Virus record (IMG/VR): IMGVR_UViG_3300033149_006501
Coordinates: 1-21,404 of that record
Origin: a virus
Strand: one strand, 5' to 3'
Length of the DNA stretch: 21,404 bases
Positions 14,478 through 19,711 of the stretch are shown here, in pieces. Under the pieces are notes generated by a model. It made no database searches. It was given only the letters and a program-made list of their open reading frames with translations, and had not been told where the DNA came from. The position numbers were made by a program, and so were the translations under genes. Numbering within the stretch: the first letter of the stretch is position 1; every line of letters begins with the position of its first letter.

Positions 14478-14716
14478 TTTTATAATACCCCTATAAATAA
14501 TAATATTTTTAATAATAAATCTTATTTTAAAACAATAATATAAATAATACTTAATTTAAGTATAGTAAATATCCCTTTCTTTTACCTCCCAAATCCCTGG
14601 AACCTCCCTTCTATCCCACTATAGCAAAAATCCTACTCCATAATTAAACTTAAAAAACTTGACAAAAATGCAGTAAATGCTATAATAGAAGCAGAATGAA
14701 AAAAAAGGAGGTAAGA
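14478..14716. promoter_or_regulatory. Divergent control region with strong rightward promoter and AT-rich palindrome
   Basis: No gene. The rightward promoter is close to consensus: TTGACA (14659-14664), 16-base spacer, extended -10 TGCTATAAT (14678-14686). It should start transcription near 14693, a few bases before the first plus-strand gene. The spacer contains the dyad-like GCAGTAAATGC (14671-14680, overlapping the extended -10). Further left, ATACTTAA-T-TTAAGTAT (14547-14563) is a perfect 17-bp palindrome in very AT-rich DNA and may be an operator for one or both directions. No convincing leftward promoter for terS was identified. Confidence 0.8.
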
Positions 14717-15007
14717 ATGTTAACAGAAAGAGAAAAAAGAATCTTGGACAAATACCTCAGAGGCAAAGAAGAAGGGCCAAAAGAGGATCCGGAAATTATA
14801 GATGCGATGGAGAAAATCTACTACTCCGGTGGGAGAGAAGGAACAGATTTTTCTCCTGAGGTAGAGAAAAAGATATTGGAGCATCTTGGGAAATTACATC
14901 CAGAGCACGATTATTCTGGTCTCATCCAGAGATTGAGAAATCCGGAAAGAGCAAAGTTTGCTGCATACACAGTACTTCGCTCTTTCCCAAAGTGGGAGAG
15001 GAGGTAA
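14717..15007 (+). CDS. Unknown small charged protein, first gene of the rightward cassette
   Basis: 96 aa. I chose ATG 14717 (AAGGAGGT four bases upstream) over ATG 14696, which lies on the expected transcript start and has no SD. The protein is charged and helical (MLTEREKRILDKYLRGKEEG, VEKKILEHLGKLHPEHDYSG, LIQRLRNPERAKFAAYTVLR). No metal motif, signal or membrane segment. Being the first gene behind a near-consensus promoter, it is probably made early and strongly. Family not recognised. Confidence 0.75.
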   Translation: MLTEREKRILDKYLRGKEEGPKEDPEIIDAMEKIYYSGGREGTDFSPEVEKKILEHLGKLHPEHDYSGLIQRLRNPERAKFAAYTVLRSFPKWERR

Positions 15008-15012
15008 AAAAG

Positions 15013-15264
15013 ATGAAAAAAGTAGAAAAAAGAATTTGGATTTGGCTTCAGCCAGATGACGGAGCATACTCAGAGGAGTATGCTAGGGAAACTATAGCAA
15101 GCTATGAAAAGCTTCTTGATGTAGAGGTAGAGGAGACTACCTTGTCCCGAGACACAGGACATGGACAAGAAAAACTCTTCATCATCTCAGGTGATCCTGA
15201 GGCGGTGGAAAAATTCAAGATAAACCTTGACGAAGTGGAAGGAATCTACTTCGTCGAGGAATAG
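15013..15264 (+). CDS. Unknown small protein, possible ferredoxin-like fold
   Basis: 83 aa, ATG 15013 behind GAGGAGGT, which overlaps the end of the previous gene (coupling likely). The order strand (RIWIWLQPDD), helix (EEYARETIASYEKLLDV), strand (VEVEETTLS), strand (EKLFIISGD), helix (PEAVEKFKINLDEV), strand (GIYFVEE) is beta-alpha-beta-beta-alpha-beta, as in ACT-like or ferredoxin-like domains. Acidic. Such small acidic phage proteins are often inhibitors of host enzymes, but no target can be named. Confidence 0.7.
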   Translation: MKKVEKRIWIWLQPDDGAYSEEYARETIASYEKLLDVEVEETTLSRDTGHGQEKLFIISGDPEAVEKFKINLDEVEGIYFVEE

Positions 15265-15276
15265 AAGGAGGGAAAA

Positions 15277-15840
15277 ATGGGGATAAGAGAAAAGTTTCTT
15301 GAGTTGGTTGAGGAACGAAAGAAATCCCTCCAAGACGAGGGATGGGAAATACTGGATGTAAATGTCGGAAAAGCTCTAGGGTTTATCAATGTGAAAAACC
15401 CTAGAGGTCAAGAAAGAATCTATATGCTCAATTCTGAAGGTGTAGAGAGAATGGCGTTGATATGCAATCGATGCGGTAGAGAAATTTTTCCAGATGAAAC
15501 TTGGGGATACGAAAATCCAACCTTATCGGACAGAGTACTCTGCAAAAGATGCTGGGGAGAGGTTTACCCTGGCAAAATATTGCCAGAGGTAAAATACAGA
15601 ACAGTAGACCGAGACCATCTTATTAGATTTTCCATCATTAGAAGTAAAGGTGAGGAAGAAAGGGTAGTAGACCTCGAGCATTATACGATTGGAGTTGCTA
15701 GCCATGAAATTCTCTATGAAGACGAGAATATTCTCATAGGAAAGGGAGAAAGCGAATATGTAGATGCCGAGGAGGAGTTTTATTATATCCTCCTCAAGGG
15801 GCAAAGAGGAGAAATTGAAGAAGAAATTGAAGAGCAGTAG
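15277..15840 (+). CDS. Unknown protein with a CxxC-CxxC zinc ribbon
   Basis: 187 aa, ATG behind AAGGAGGG. The N-terminal helix (EKFLELVEERKKSLQDEGWE) precedes a beta region, then ICNRCGREI (C63, C66) and VLCKRCWGE (C89, C92), a zinc-ribbon-type site. The C-terminal half is beta-rich and acidic (EHYTIGVASHEILYEDENIL) and ends in a Glu-rich tail. No enzyme motif. The last codons lie inside the terminator hairpin that ends this transcription unit. Confidence 0.7.
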   Translation: MGIREKFLELVEERKKSLQDEGWEILDVNVGKALGFINVKNPRGQERIYMLNSEGVERMALICNRCGREIFPDETWGYENPTLSDRVLCKRCWGEVYPGKILPEVKYRTVDRDHLIRFSIIRSKGEEERVVDLEHYTIGVASHEILYEDENILIGKGESEYVDAEEEFYYILLKGQRGEIEEEIEEQ

Positions 15841-15864
15841 GGCTTTACCCTCTGCTCTTTTTTT
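15831..15864 (+). terminator. Rho-independent terminator
   Basis: AGAGCAG (15831-15837) pairs with CTGCTCT (15852-15858), with inner AGGG/CCCT, followed by a run of seven or more T. It overlaps the stop codon of the preceding gene and closes the first three-gene unit of the cassette. Partial read-through could feed the next genes, as no clear new promoter is seen after it. Confidence 0.85.
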
Positions 15865-15893
15865 ATTTTTAAAAAAAGAAAAAGGAGGTAAAA

Positions 15894-16250
15894 ATGAGAA
15901 CAGTAAAGACAGTTAAGAATCAACAGGAACTCAAGTCCTTCATTGAGGACTTGAAAAGAGAAGAGAAGGAATTTAGAGGTGGAGTAGCAGTAATGGATGG
16001 AACGGTGAAGGTTTGCTTTCGGAGAGGATTCAAAAGCAACGGCGGTGGATACCTAGTAGACGAAATTGAACCTGACACTCCATATCACTTCTACAGAGAA
16101 GTGAAATGCCCTGCTATTGTGTATCTGGCGGCTCGACACTTTATCATCCCCCGGATGTATTGCGTAGACATTCTAGCGGTGTGCAATCTGGAAGGAGCTG
16201 TTACCAAAGACGATGTCCCCGCACGGTGCTTTACTGTGCGGTGGGATTAA
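15894..16250 (+). CDS. Unknown protein upstream of the Csx3-like gene
   Basis: 118 aa, ATG behind AAAGGAGGT. It starts with a charged helical region (residues 1-27) and continues as a mixed alpha/beta domain with three cysteines (VCFRRGF, VKCPAIVYLAARHF, RMYCVDILAVCNLEG). No known motif. It lies 20 bases before the Csx3-like gene and ends in the same terminator, so the pair forms a two-gene unit. An anti-defence role is suggested only by that partner. The last codons form a hairpin (16219-16241) just before the next SD. Confidence 0.7.
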   Translation: MRTVKTVKNQQELKSFIEDLKREEKEFRGGVAVMDGTVKVCFRRGFKSNGGGYLVDEIEPDTPYHFYREVKCPAIVYLAARHFIIPRMYCVDILAVCNLEGAVTKDDVPARCFTVRWD

Positions 16251-16270
16251 GAAGAAAAGGGAGGAGTAAA

Positions 16271-16516
16271 ATGAAGAAAGTTACCATTGACCTGTCCTCA
16301 CTACACGGAGGACAAGCTAAGCTAGGGAAAGTGAATGAATACATTTCTTGTGCCCAAGAACTAGCAGGGCACGGAAACGAGGTTATCCTCACAGGTCCTG
16401 CACCTGTGTGGATGTACCTGAAGCTTGCCCATGCTCTACACGGGAAAGCAACTATTTTGAAATACCTCTCCCCAGCTACGGGGGAGGTAACCATCTTTGA
16501 CCATAACCCTCACTGA
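16271..16516 (+). CDS. Csx3-like protein (candidate viral ring nuclease / anti-type III CRISPR)
   Basis: 81 aa, ATG 16271 behind GGGAGGAG. The N-terminal strand KKVTIDLSS and the core NEVILTGPAPVWMYLKLAHA, followed by LHGKATILKYLSPATGEVTI then FDHNPH, align along their length with the CRISPR-associated Csx3 family: G42-x-x-P45-V-W47, L52-A-H54, H57, then P-x-x-G71 and D77-H78. From memory of archaeal Csx3 (AF1864), the histidines near H57 and H78 are kept, but the DPRLG loop is SPATG here, so the Asp and Arg there are missing. It is also shorter at the C-terminus than usual Csx3 (about 100 aa). Csx3 cleaves cyclic tetra-adenylate. A phage copy could quench type III signalling, or be a cA4-binding sponge if catalysis is lost. 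Confidence 0.65.
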   Translation: MKKVTIDLSSLHGGQAKLGKVNEYISCAQELAGHGNEVILTGPAPVWMYLKLAHALHGKATILKYLSPATGEVTIFDHNPH

Positions 16517-16555
16517 TTAAAAAAAGAAATTAATGAGGGTTAGGGCTGAAAAAGA

Positions 16556-16592
16556 AGCCCAGTCAGGCTAAAAAGCTTGGCTGGGCTTTTTT
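16556..16592 (+). terminator. Rho-independent terminator after the Csx3-like gene
   Basis: AGCCCAGTCAGGCT (16556-16569) pairs with AGCTTGGCTGGGCT (16574-16587) over 14 bp with two G-T wobbles and an AAAA loop, followed by six T. An extra 8-bp stem AACCCTCA/TGAGGGTT (16505-16541) precedes it, beginning inside the last codons of the Csx3-like gene. Confidence 0.9.
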
Positions 16593-16619
16593 ATTAGAAA
16601 ACAAAAAGGAGGTAAAAAA

Positions 16620-17156
16620 ATGGAACTTTGGAAAAGTTGGGTCAAACAAAATGCCGAGCAAACCGTTGAATACCTAAAAGTAGCTGGGGAAGCGGAAAAA
16701 AAGAATCTCCAGCTTATCCAAGAGCTGGAGAGGAAAATAAGAGAATTACTTCCAGAAACATACAAAATTCTGGAAGAAATTAAGAACAATCCGAGACTGA
16801 GAGAGAAAATCAATCGGCTTTTGTGGTGTTCTGGTTGCCATTCTCAGCATCCGCTCACTACTGCAAGCCTTTACAAACTCCTTCCCAGAGATTGGGCTGA
16901 TTTCATCGTGCCTAATCTTGATTTCCAAAGATATGAAGAAGAATATCTATGCGGCCCTTATTGGTATATCCCTTCTGCTTTTCACGCTTCCTTTTGCATC
17001 TGCCCCACAGAAGGTAGTTGGAACTGGGTAGAGAAGGAATACTGGAAGCGAAAAAAGAGTATCCTGCAGGGCTTCAGGAAGCATCCTGACAGGTACCCTT
17101 CAGAATATAGACATCTCTTAGAAGGTCCAGAGATGCTGATAGATGATGTTTTATAG
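16620..17156 (+). CDS. Unknown Cys/His-rich protein with N-terminal coiled coil
   Basis: 178 aa, ATG behind AAAGGAGGT after the second terminator. Residues 1-65 are a long charged helix, probably coiled coil (AEKKNLQLIQELERKIRELL). The rest is Trp/Tyr/Cys-rich, with WCSGCHSQH (C70, C73, H74, H77) and later C111, H122, C126, C128, suggesting one or two metal sites. No family recognised. It is followed by a GC-rich structured region rather than another gene. Confidence 0.7.
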   Translation: MELWKSWVKQNAEQTVEYLKVAGEAEKKNLQLIQELERKIRELLPETYKILEEIKNNPRLREKINRLLWCSGCHSQHPLTTASLYKLLPRDWADFIVPNLDFQRYEEEYLCGPYWYIPSAFHASFCICPTEGSWNWVEKEYWKRKKSILQGFRKHPDRYPSEYRHLLEGPEMLIDDVL

Positions 17157-17167
17157 CAGTAGGGCTT

Positions 17168-17265
17168 CCGGGGATGCGGGGGAATTTTGAACCCTGCAAA
17201 GCTTACCCCCGCAGGTAGGCTATCCCTTTCTGGAGAAAAAAGCAGGGTTACACCCTTATCCCCGG
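17168..17265 (+). ncRNA. GC-rich structured RNA element with pseudoknot (candidate sRNA or riboswitch-like leader)
   Basis: The non-coding gap 17157-17313 is far richer in G+C than its surroundings and forms three perfect helices: P1 CCGGGGAT (17168-17175) with ATCCCCGG (17258-17265); P2 GCGGGGG (17176-17182) with CCCCCGC (17206-17212); P3 AACCCTGC (17190-17197, in the P2 loop) with GCAGGGTT (17242-17249), making an H-type pseudoknot enclosed by P1. An alternative stem, AGCTTACC (17200-17207) with GGTAGGCT (17214-17221), excludes P2, and CCTTTCT (17225-17231) can pair with AGAAAGG (17270-17276). No T-tract follows. I do not recognise a known class. It may control the next genes or act as a separate RNA. 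Confidence 0.6.
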
Positions 17266-17313
17266 CATAAGAAAGGATATAAAAAAAGAAAAAATTTGTC
17301 AAGAAGGTCTAAA

Positions 17314-17529
17314 ATGGCATCCTTCAAACAACACCACTTCATTCTACGTCCAGGTCAAATTGTGCAGGGCAAGAGTGGGCATAGAACCTACATTGGTAAG
17401 GTTCTTGAAAGCATAAAGCACCCAGGAAGACCGGCAGTATTCCAGCGTCATGGCTTCGTGGGAGTTTATGTTCTCTGTAATGACGGAAAGAGAAGAGCAT
17501 TAAATGAACTAAGACTTCTAGGAGGGTAG
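17314..17529 (+). CDS. Small basic protein, possible SH3-like beta barrel
   Basis: 71 aa from ATG 17314 (AAGAAGGT six bases upstream); an in-frame TTG at 17296 lacks a good SD. It contains ILRPGQIVQGKSGHRTYIGK, then a His/Arg-rich loop and GFVGVYVLCNDGKRRALNEL, alternating short strands as in KOW or SH3-like nucleic-acid-binding folds. Basic with several His. It lies directly before the HTH gene (one base between its stop and that ATG), so the two form a unit downstream of the structured RNA element. Function unknown. Confidence 0.65.
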   Translation: MASFKQHHFILRPGQIVQGKSGHRTYIGKVLESIKHPGRPAVFQRHGFVGVYVLCNDGKRRALNELRLLGG

Positions 17530-17530
17530 A

Positions 17531-17701
17531 ATGAAATCAAAACCTTTTTACACTGTCAAAGAACTCTCTCACATCCTTGGAGTTCATGAGCAGACCCTTT
17601 ACGACTGGATTGAGCAAGGCAAGATTAAAAGCATTAGGCTCGGTAGACTCATCCGCATCAGAAAAGAGGAGCTACACCGTATCCTCAAAAGAGGAGTGTA
17701 G
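17531..17701 (+). CDS. Excisionase-family / HTH_17 DNA-binding protein
   Basis: 56 aa, ATG 17531 behind GGAGGGT. FYTVKELSHILGVHEQTLYD then WIEQGKIKSIRLGRLIRIRK and EELHRIL is a textbook MerR-type winged HTH of the HTH_17 (AlpA/Xis-like) family: residues 6-20 first helices, 'TLYDWI' recognition helix, 'GKIKSIRLGRLIRI' wing. It is likely a small transcriptional regulator or directionality factor; no integrase is in this window to decide. Its last codons contain a strong hairpin and overlap by 30 bases the end of the convergent gene. Confidence 0.85.
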   Translation: MKSKPFYTVKELSHILGVHEQTLYDWIEQGKIKSIRLGRLIRIRKEELHRILKRGV

Positions 17702-17708
17702 CTCCTCT
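17665..17708. other. Strong hairpin at the convergent gene junction
   Basis: AGAGGAGCTACAC (17665-17677) and GTGTAGCTCCTCT (17696-17708) pair perfectly over 13 bp, and the interior adds TCCTC-AAAA-GAGGA. It spans the stop codon of the HTH gene and the end of the opposite gene. No clear T-run follows on the plus strand and only a short one on the minus strand, so it may be a weak two-way terminator, an mRNA-end stabiliser or an operator. Confidence 0.65.
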
Positions 17709-17911
17709 CCTTCCACCCCCACAGGGGGTAATACCGCTTTTCCCTCCCTCCACATAATCTCATGATGTTTCCTTCCCTGACAGTAAGGATAACAAATGTA
17801 AATCATTCCCCAGGGAGTGCTAATTGCCTTATACCTTCCATTTAGAGGTTTTAGGCAGTTCCAGCAAATTTTAATTTTCTTCTCTTCTTTTTTTCTCTCT
17901 TTCATAGGCAT
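17672..17911 (-). CDS. Small zinc-finger protein, last gene of the replication operon
   Basis: 79 aa, ATG 17911 behind AGAAGGG, overlapping the upstream gene by 41 bases. The basic N-terminus (MPMKERKKEEKKIKI) precedes CWNCLKPL (C16, C19) and YICYPYCQGRKHH (C40, C44, H49, H50), a probable zinc site. The C-terminus overlaps the convergent HTH gene. Family not recognised; a nucleic-acid-binding role is plausible from charge and metal motif. Confidence 0.6.
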   Translation of the reverse strand: MPMKERKKEEKKIKICWNCLKPLNGRYKAISTPWGMIYICYPYCQGRKHHEIMWREGKAVLPPVGVEGEELHSSFEDTV

Positions 17912-18098
17912 TTTTTGCCCTTCTAAATACCTCCTCTGGCAGTCCCTTCTTGATGAGCCTTTTTTTTAACTCCTTGTGCAGTCCCTCATCCAAAATCCTG
18001 AGCCACTTTAAGACCTTCTTTGAGTCCGCACTTTTCCCGATATTTGCCTTTGCATCCTTCAGGATATGCCAGTGTTGTTCAAGGTTTTTAATATCCAC
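17871..18098 (-). CDS. Small helical basic protein, unknown
   Basis: 75 aa, GTG start at 18098 behind GGAGG, immediately after the stop of the 185-aa gene. Entirely charged and helical (KNLEQHWHILKDAKANIGKS, VLKWLRILDEGLHKELKKRL, VFRRAKNAYEREKKRREE). No motif. Position in the replication operon suggests a replication or DNA-associated role, but there is no direct evidence. Confidence 0.65.
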   Translation of the reverse strand: MDIKNLEQHWHILKDAKANIGKSADSKKVLKWLRILDEGLHKELKKRLIKKGLPEEVFRRAKNAYEREKKRREEN

Positions 18099-18100
18099 TG

Positions 18101-18658
18101 TTAGCCTCCTTTCTCTAAAATCTCAACCTGTTTTATTATCCTTTGCTTCATCTTCTCAAGTTGTTTTCTCTTCTCCTCTTCTGATATCTTCCTTCTCTTC
18201 TTCTCTATTATTTTCTCAATCTCTTTCTCCCGCTCTTTCTTCCAGATATCTTCCCTCACCGCCTGCAATCCAAGATGATTAGTGAACTCTTTGGGTGGTT
18301 CAGCAGAATCACCTATTCCCTTCTCTAATATACAAGAGTAAACTCTTTCATCCCAAATATACCAGTAAAGCACAGGTCTTTTGCTCATATCTTCAGGATT
18401 AATCCACTCATAATATTCAGTCTTCTTCCCTATTCCTGGTCCTCCGACTTCACTAATCGCCCGGTGAACTTGATGAACAGTAGGAAACTTATCCTCGTGT
18501 CTAATCCACCAAGCAATAGCTTTTTGAAACTGTTCCTCCGATACATTCTTAAACTCCTCCATCCAGATTCTTGCAAGCTCATCTCCTCTTCTCTGGTGAA
18601 TGTTAAAAGCTGTTTCTAGTCTCTGGATAGCTTCCAATGCAGTTTGCTCACTAATCAT
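18101..18658 (-). CDS. Putative helicase loader (G39P-like N-terminus)
   Basis: 185 aa, ATG 18658 overlapping the initiator stop by four bases (ATGA). Residues 5-70 (IQRLETAFNIHQRRGDELAR, EEFKNVSEEQFQKAIAWWIR, KFPTVHQVHRAI) resemble the domain of phage helicase loaders such as SPP1 G39P ('W...l.d.s.e.F..Av..w......PTv..v...i'). The middle is Tyr/Trp-rich and the C-terminus (about 135-185) is a long Lys/Glu helix or coiled coil. It would deliver a replicative helicase to the origin. It follows the initiator gene, as loaders usually do. Confidence 0.55.
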   Translation of the reverse strand: MISEQTALEAIQRLETAFNIHQRRGDELARIWMEEFKNVSEEQFQKAIAWWIRHEDKFPTVHQVHRAISEVGGPGIGKKTEYYEWINPEDMSKRPVLYWYIWDERVYSCILEKGIGDSAEPPKEFTNHLGLQAVREDIWKKEREKEIEKIIEKKRRKISEEEKRKQLEKMKQRIIKQVEILEKGG

Positions 18659-19482
18659 GGTGGTGACCTCCCTCTTTCTTGAGCTTCTCTCAGTTCCCGT
18701 AGCCGGCGTTGGGCAGGAGATAGCTCTTCAAATTCTTTTCTCTTTGTACCCCCTTTTTCTTGGGAGCGAGTTAGCCAATTTGTTATAAAACGTCTATAAT
18801 TTTTCTTTCGTTTATTAGGATTAGAAAGAAGCCATTCTCTCATTTGGTTTAACTCTATCTCTATATCACAAGCAGGGTAAGCCTCTTTCCACTTTTGTTT
18901 ATCCAACTCTCTTATATTCTCCCACTCCTCAGTTTCAAAATTGAAGTTTATCTTTGCTTTAACTTTTTTTTGTCCTGAATTCGTAACGGTATCGTTACGG
19001 TTCAGGACAGAAGTATATATATTATTATTATTTATATTCTCTTTCTTTTCTCTTTCTCTTTCTATATCTCTTTCTCTTTCTCCCTGTAACTTTTCTTGTA
19101 ACTTTGAGTTGTAACTTTCGGTTGTAACTTTTTGTTCTTTTTTCTTTCTATATTCTTTTTGACGTGCATATTCAGATTGATATTTTTTCCAATTAACAAT
19201 TTTAATCTCGTTATACGCATTAACAGTTATTCTTCCTGTCTCACATAATCTTTTTTTTGCTCTTATCCATACATCATCATTAATGTTGAGAATCTTACAA
19301 ATTTGCTCATCAGTAAAACCACAATTAGGAGCAAGTCTAATAATTCCATCATCGCCATAAGCAGAATCACCAGCAAGAGCAAGGAGGTCTATAAAAACAG
19401 CTCTAACTTCTAAATTTTCCCCTCTAATACTTCCCCTTAACCATTTTTCGGAATAAATCTTAATCCAGGTTCTTCTTCCCAT
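18655..19482 (-). CDS. Phage replication initiator / replisome organizer
   Basis: 275 aa, ATG 19482 inside the end of the previous gene. The N-terminal domain (residues 5-100: WIKIYSEKWLRGSIRGENLE, VRAVFIDLLALAGDS, DGIIRLAPNCGFTDEQICKI) is the winged-helix type found in phage replisome organizers and DnaD-like initiators. The middle (about 105-175) is low-complexity and Glu/Arg/Asn-rich and is where the origin-like DNA lies. The C-terminal domain (ETEEWENIRELDKQKWKEAY then PACDIEIELNQMREWLLSNP) is of the DnaD/initiator C-terminal kind. Origin DNA within the initiator gene is a known arrangement, as in lambda O. Confidence 0.8.
   Translation of the reverse strand: MGRRTWIKIYSEKWLRGSIRGENLEVRAVFIDLLALAGDSAYGDDGIIRLAPNCGFTDEQICKILNINDDVWIRAKKRLCETGRITVNAYNEIKIVNWKKYQSEYARQKEYRKKKEQKVTTESYNSKLQEKLQGERERDIEREREKKENINNNNIYTSVLNRNDTVTNSGQKKVKAKINFNFETEEWENIRELDKQKWKEAYPACDIEIELNQMREWLLSNPNKRKKNYRRFITNWLTRSQEKGGTKRKEFEELSPAQRRLRELREAQERGRSPP
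18971..19131. other. Candidate replication origin inside the initiator gene
   Basis: Four direct copies of GTAACTTT (19086-19093, 19098-19105, 19111-19118, 19124-19131), each preceded by T, at 12, 13 and 13 bp intervals, look like iterons. Next to them 19011-19038 is almost pure A/T (TATATATATTATTATT) and suits duplex opening. Beyond lies a 39-bp dyad, TGTCCTGAA (18971-18979) with TTCAGGACA (19001-19009) and inner CGTAACG (18982-18988) with CGTTACG (18993-18999). Confidence 0.65.
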
Positions 19483-19711
19483 TCTTTAATCTCGGATATT
19501 TAGGATACTTTTTTCTATCCTTCCAAGCCTTCTCTATCTTTCTCTTCCACCATTCAAAATCAAGAATTTCTCCCTCACTCATAACAAGTCTGCCGTTATC
19601 ATAAACTGTAGCTTTTGCAAAATTATCTCTAATAGAATTTTCAAACCTCAATTTTTCCTCATCTTCGTTTTTATTTCTACTTTTTTTTCTACATAAAGTT
19701 TTAATTTCCAC
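19460..19711 (-). CDS. Unknown small protein between RusA and initiator genes
   Basis: 83 aa, GTG start 19711 behind GGAGG, overlapping the rusA end by 11 bases and the initiator start by 23. The N-terminus is very basic (CRKKSRNKNEDEEKLRFE), followed by NFAKATVYDNGRLVMSEGEI then LDFEWWKRKIEKAWKDRKKY and a Lys-rich tail. No domain recognised. The tight overlaps on both sides show it belongs to the same translated operon. Confidence 0.65.
   Translation of the reverse strand: MEIKTLCRKKSRNKNEDEEKLRFENSIRDNFAKATVYDNGRLVMSEGEILDFEWWKRKIEKAWKDRKKYPKYPRLKNGKKNLD

Larger units (their letters stand above)
14846..16776 (+). other. Series of strong hairpins inside the coding sequences of the rightward cassette
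   Basis: Perfect or near-perfect short-loop stems lie inside genes: 14846-14869 (8 bp), 15063-15084 (9 bp, 4-base loop), 15125-15142 (6), 15186-15201 (6), 15225-15259 (12, one wobble), 15324-15343 (7), 15374-15406 (11), 15563-15593 (13, one bulge), 15714-15739 (6 or more), 15769-15795 (8), 15931-15954 (9), 16219-16241 (9, one wobble), 16293-16314 (7), 16390-16408 (7), 16463-16489 (10, one bulge), 16706-16731 (9), 16749-16776 (9). A sample of the capsid gene read the same way gave only 4-5 bp stems. They are not direct repeats of each other. Confidence 0.75.

Noticed and set aside
14696-14716. ATG at 14696 as start of the first rightward gene
   Set aside because: It lies about three bases from the expected transcript start with no SD; these bases instead contain the SD for ATG 14717.
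16106-16270. Upstream extension of the Csx3-like reading frame
   Set aside because: It overlaps the 118-aa gene in another frame, its composition is unlike the core, and ATG 16271 has a strong SD and matches the family's usual beginning.
16231-16494. Leftward reading frame opposite the Csx3-like gene
   Set aside because: It is a shadow of the plus-strand gene with no SD; its Pro/Cys-rich composition is typical of an antisense frame.
14846-17265. CRISPR array or repeat-family explanation for the hairpin-rich region
   Set aside because: The stems have different sequences, irregular spacing and lie within coding frames; there is no repeat-spacer pattern.
17168-17265. tRNA, HDV-like ribozyme or terminator identity for the structured element
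   Set aside because: There is no cloverleaf or T-loop, no P3 hairpin as in HDV-type folds, and no T-tract after the last helix.
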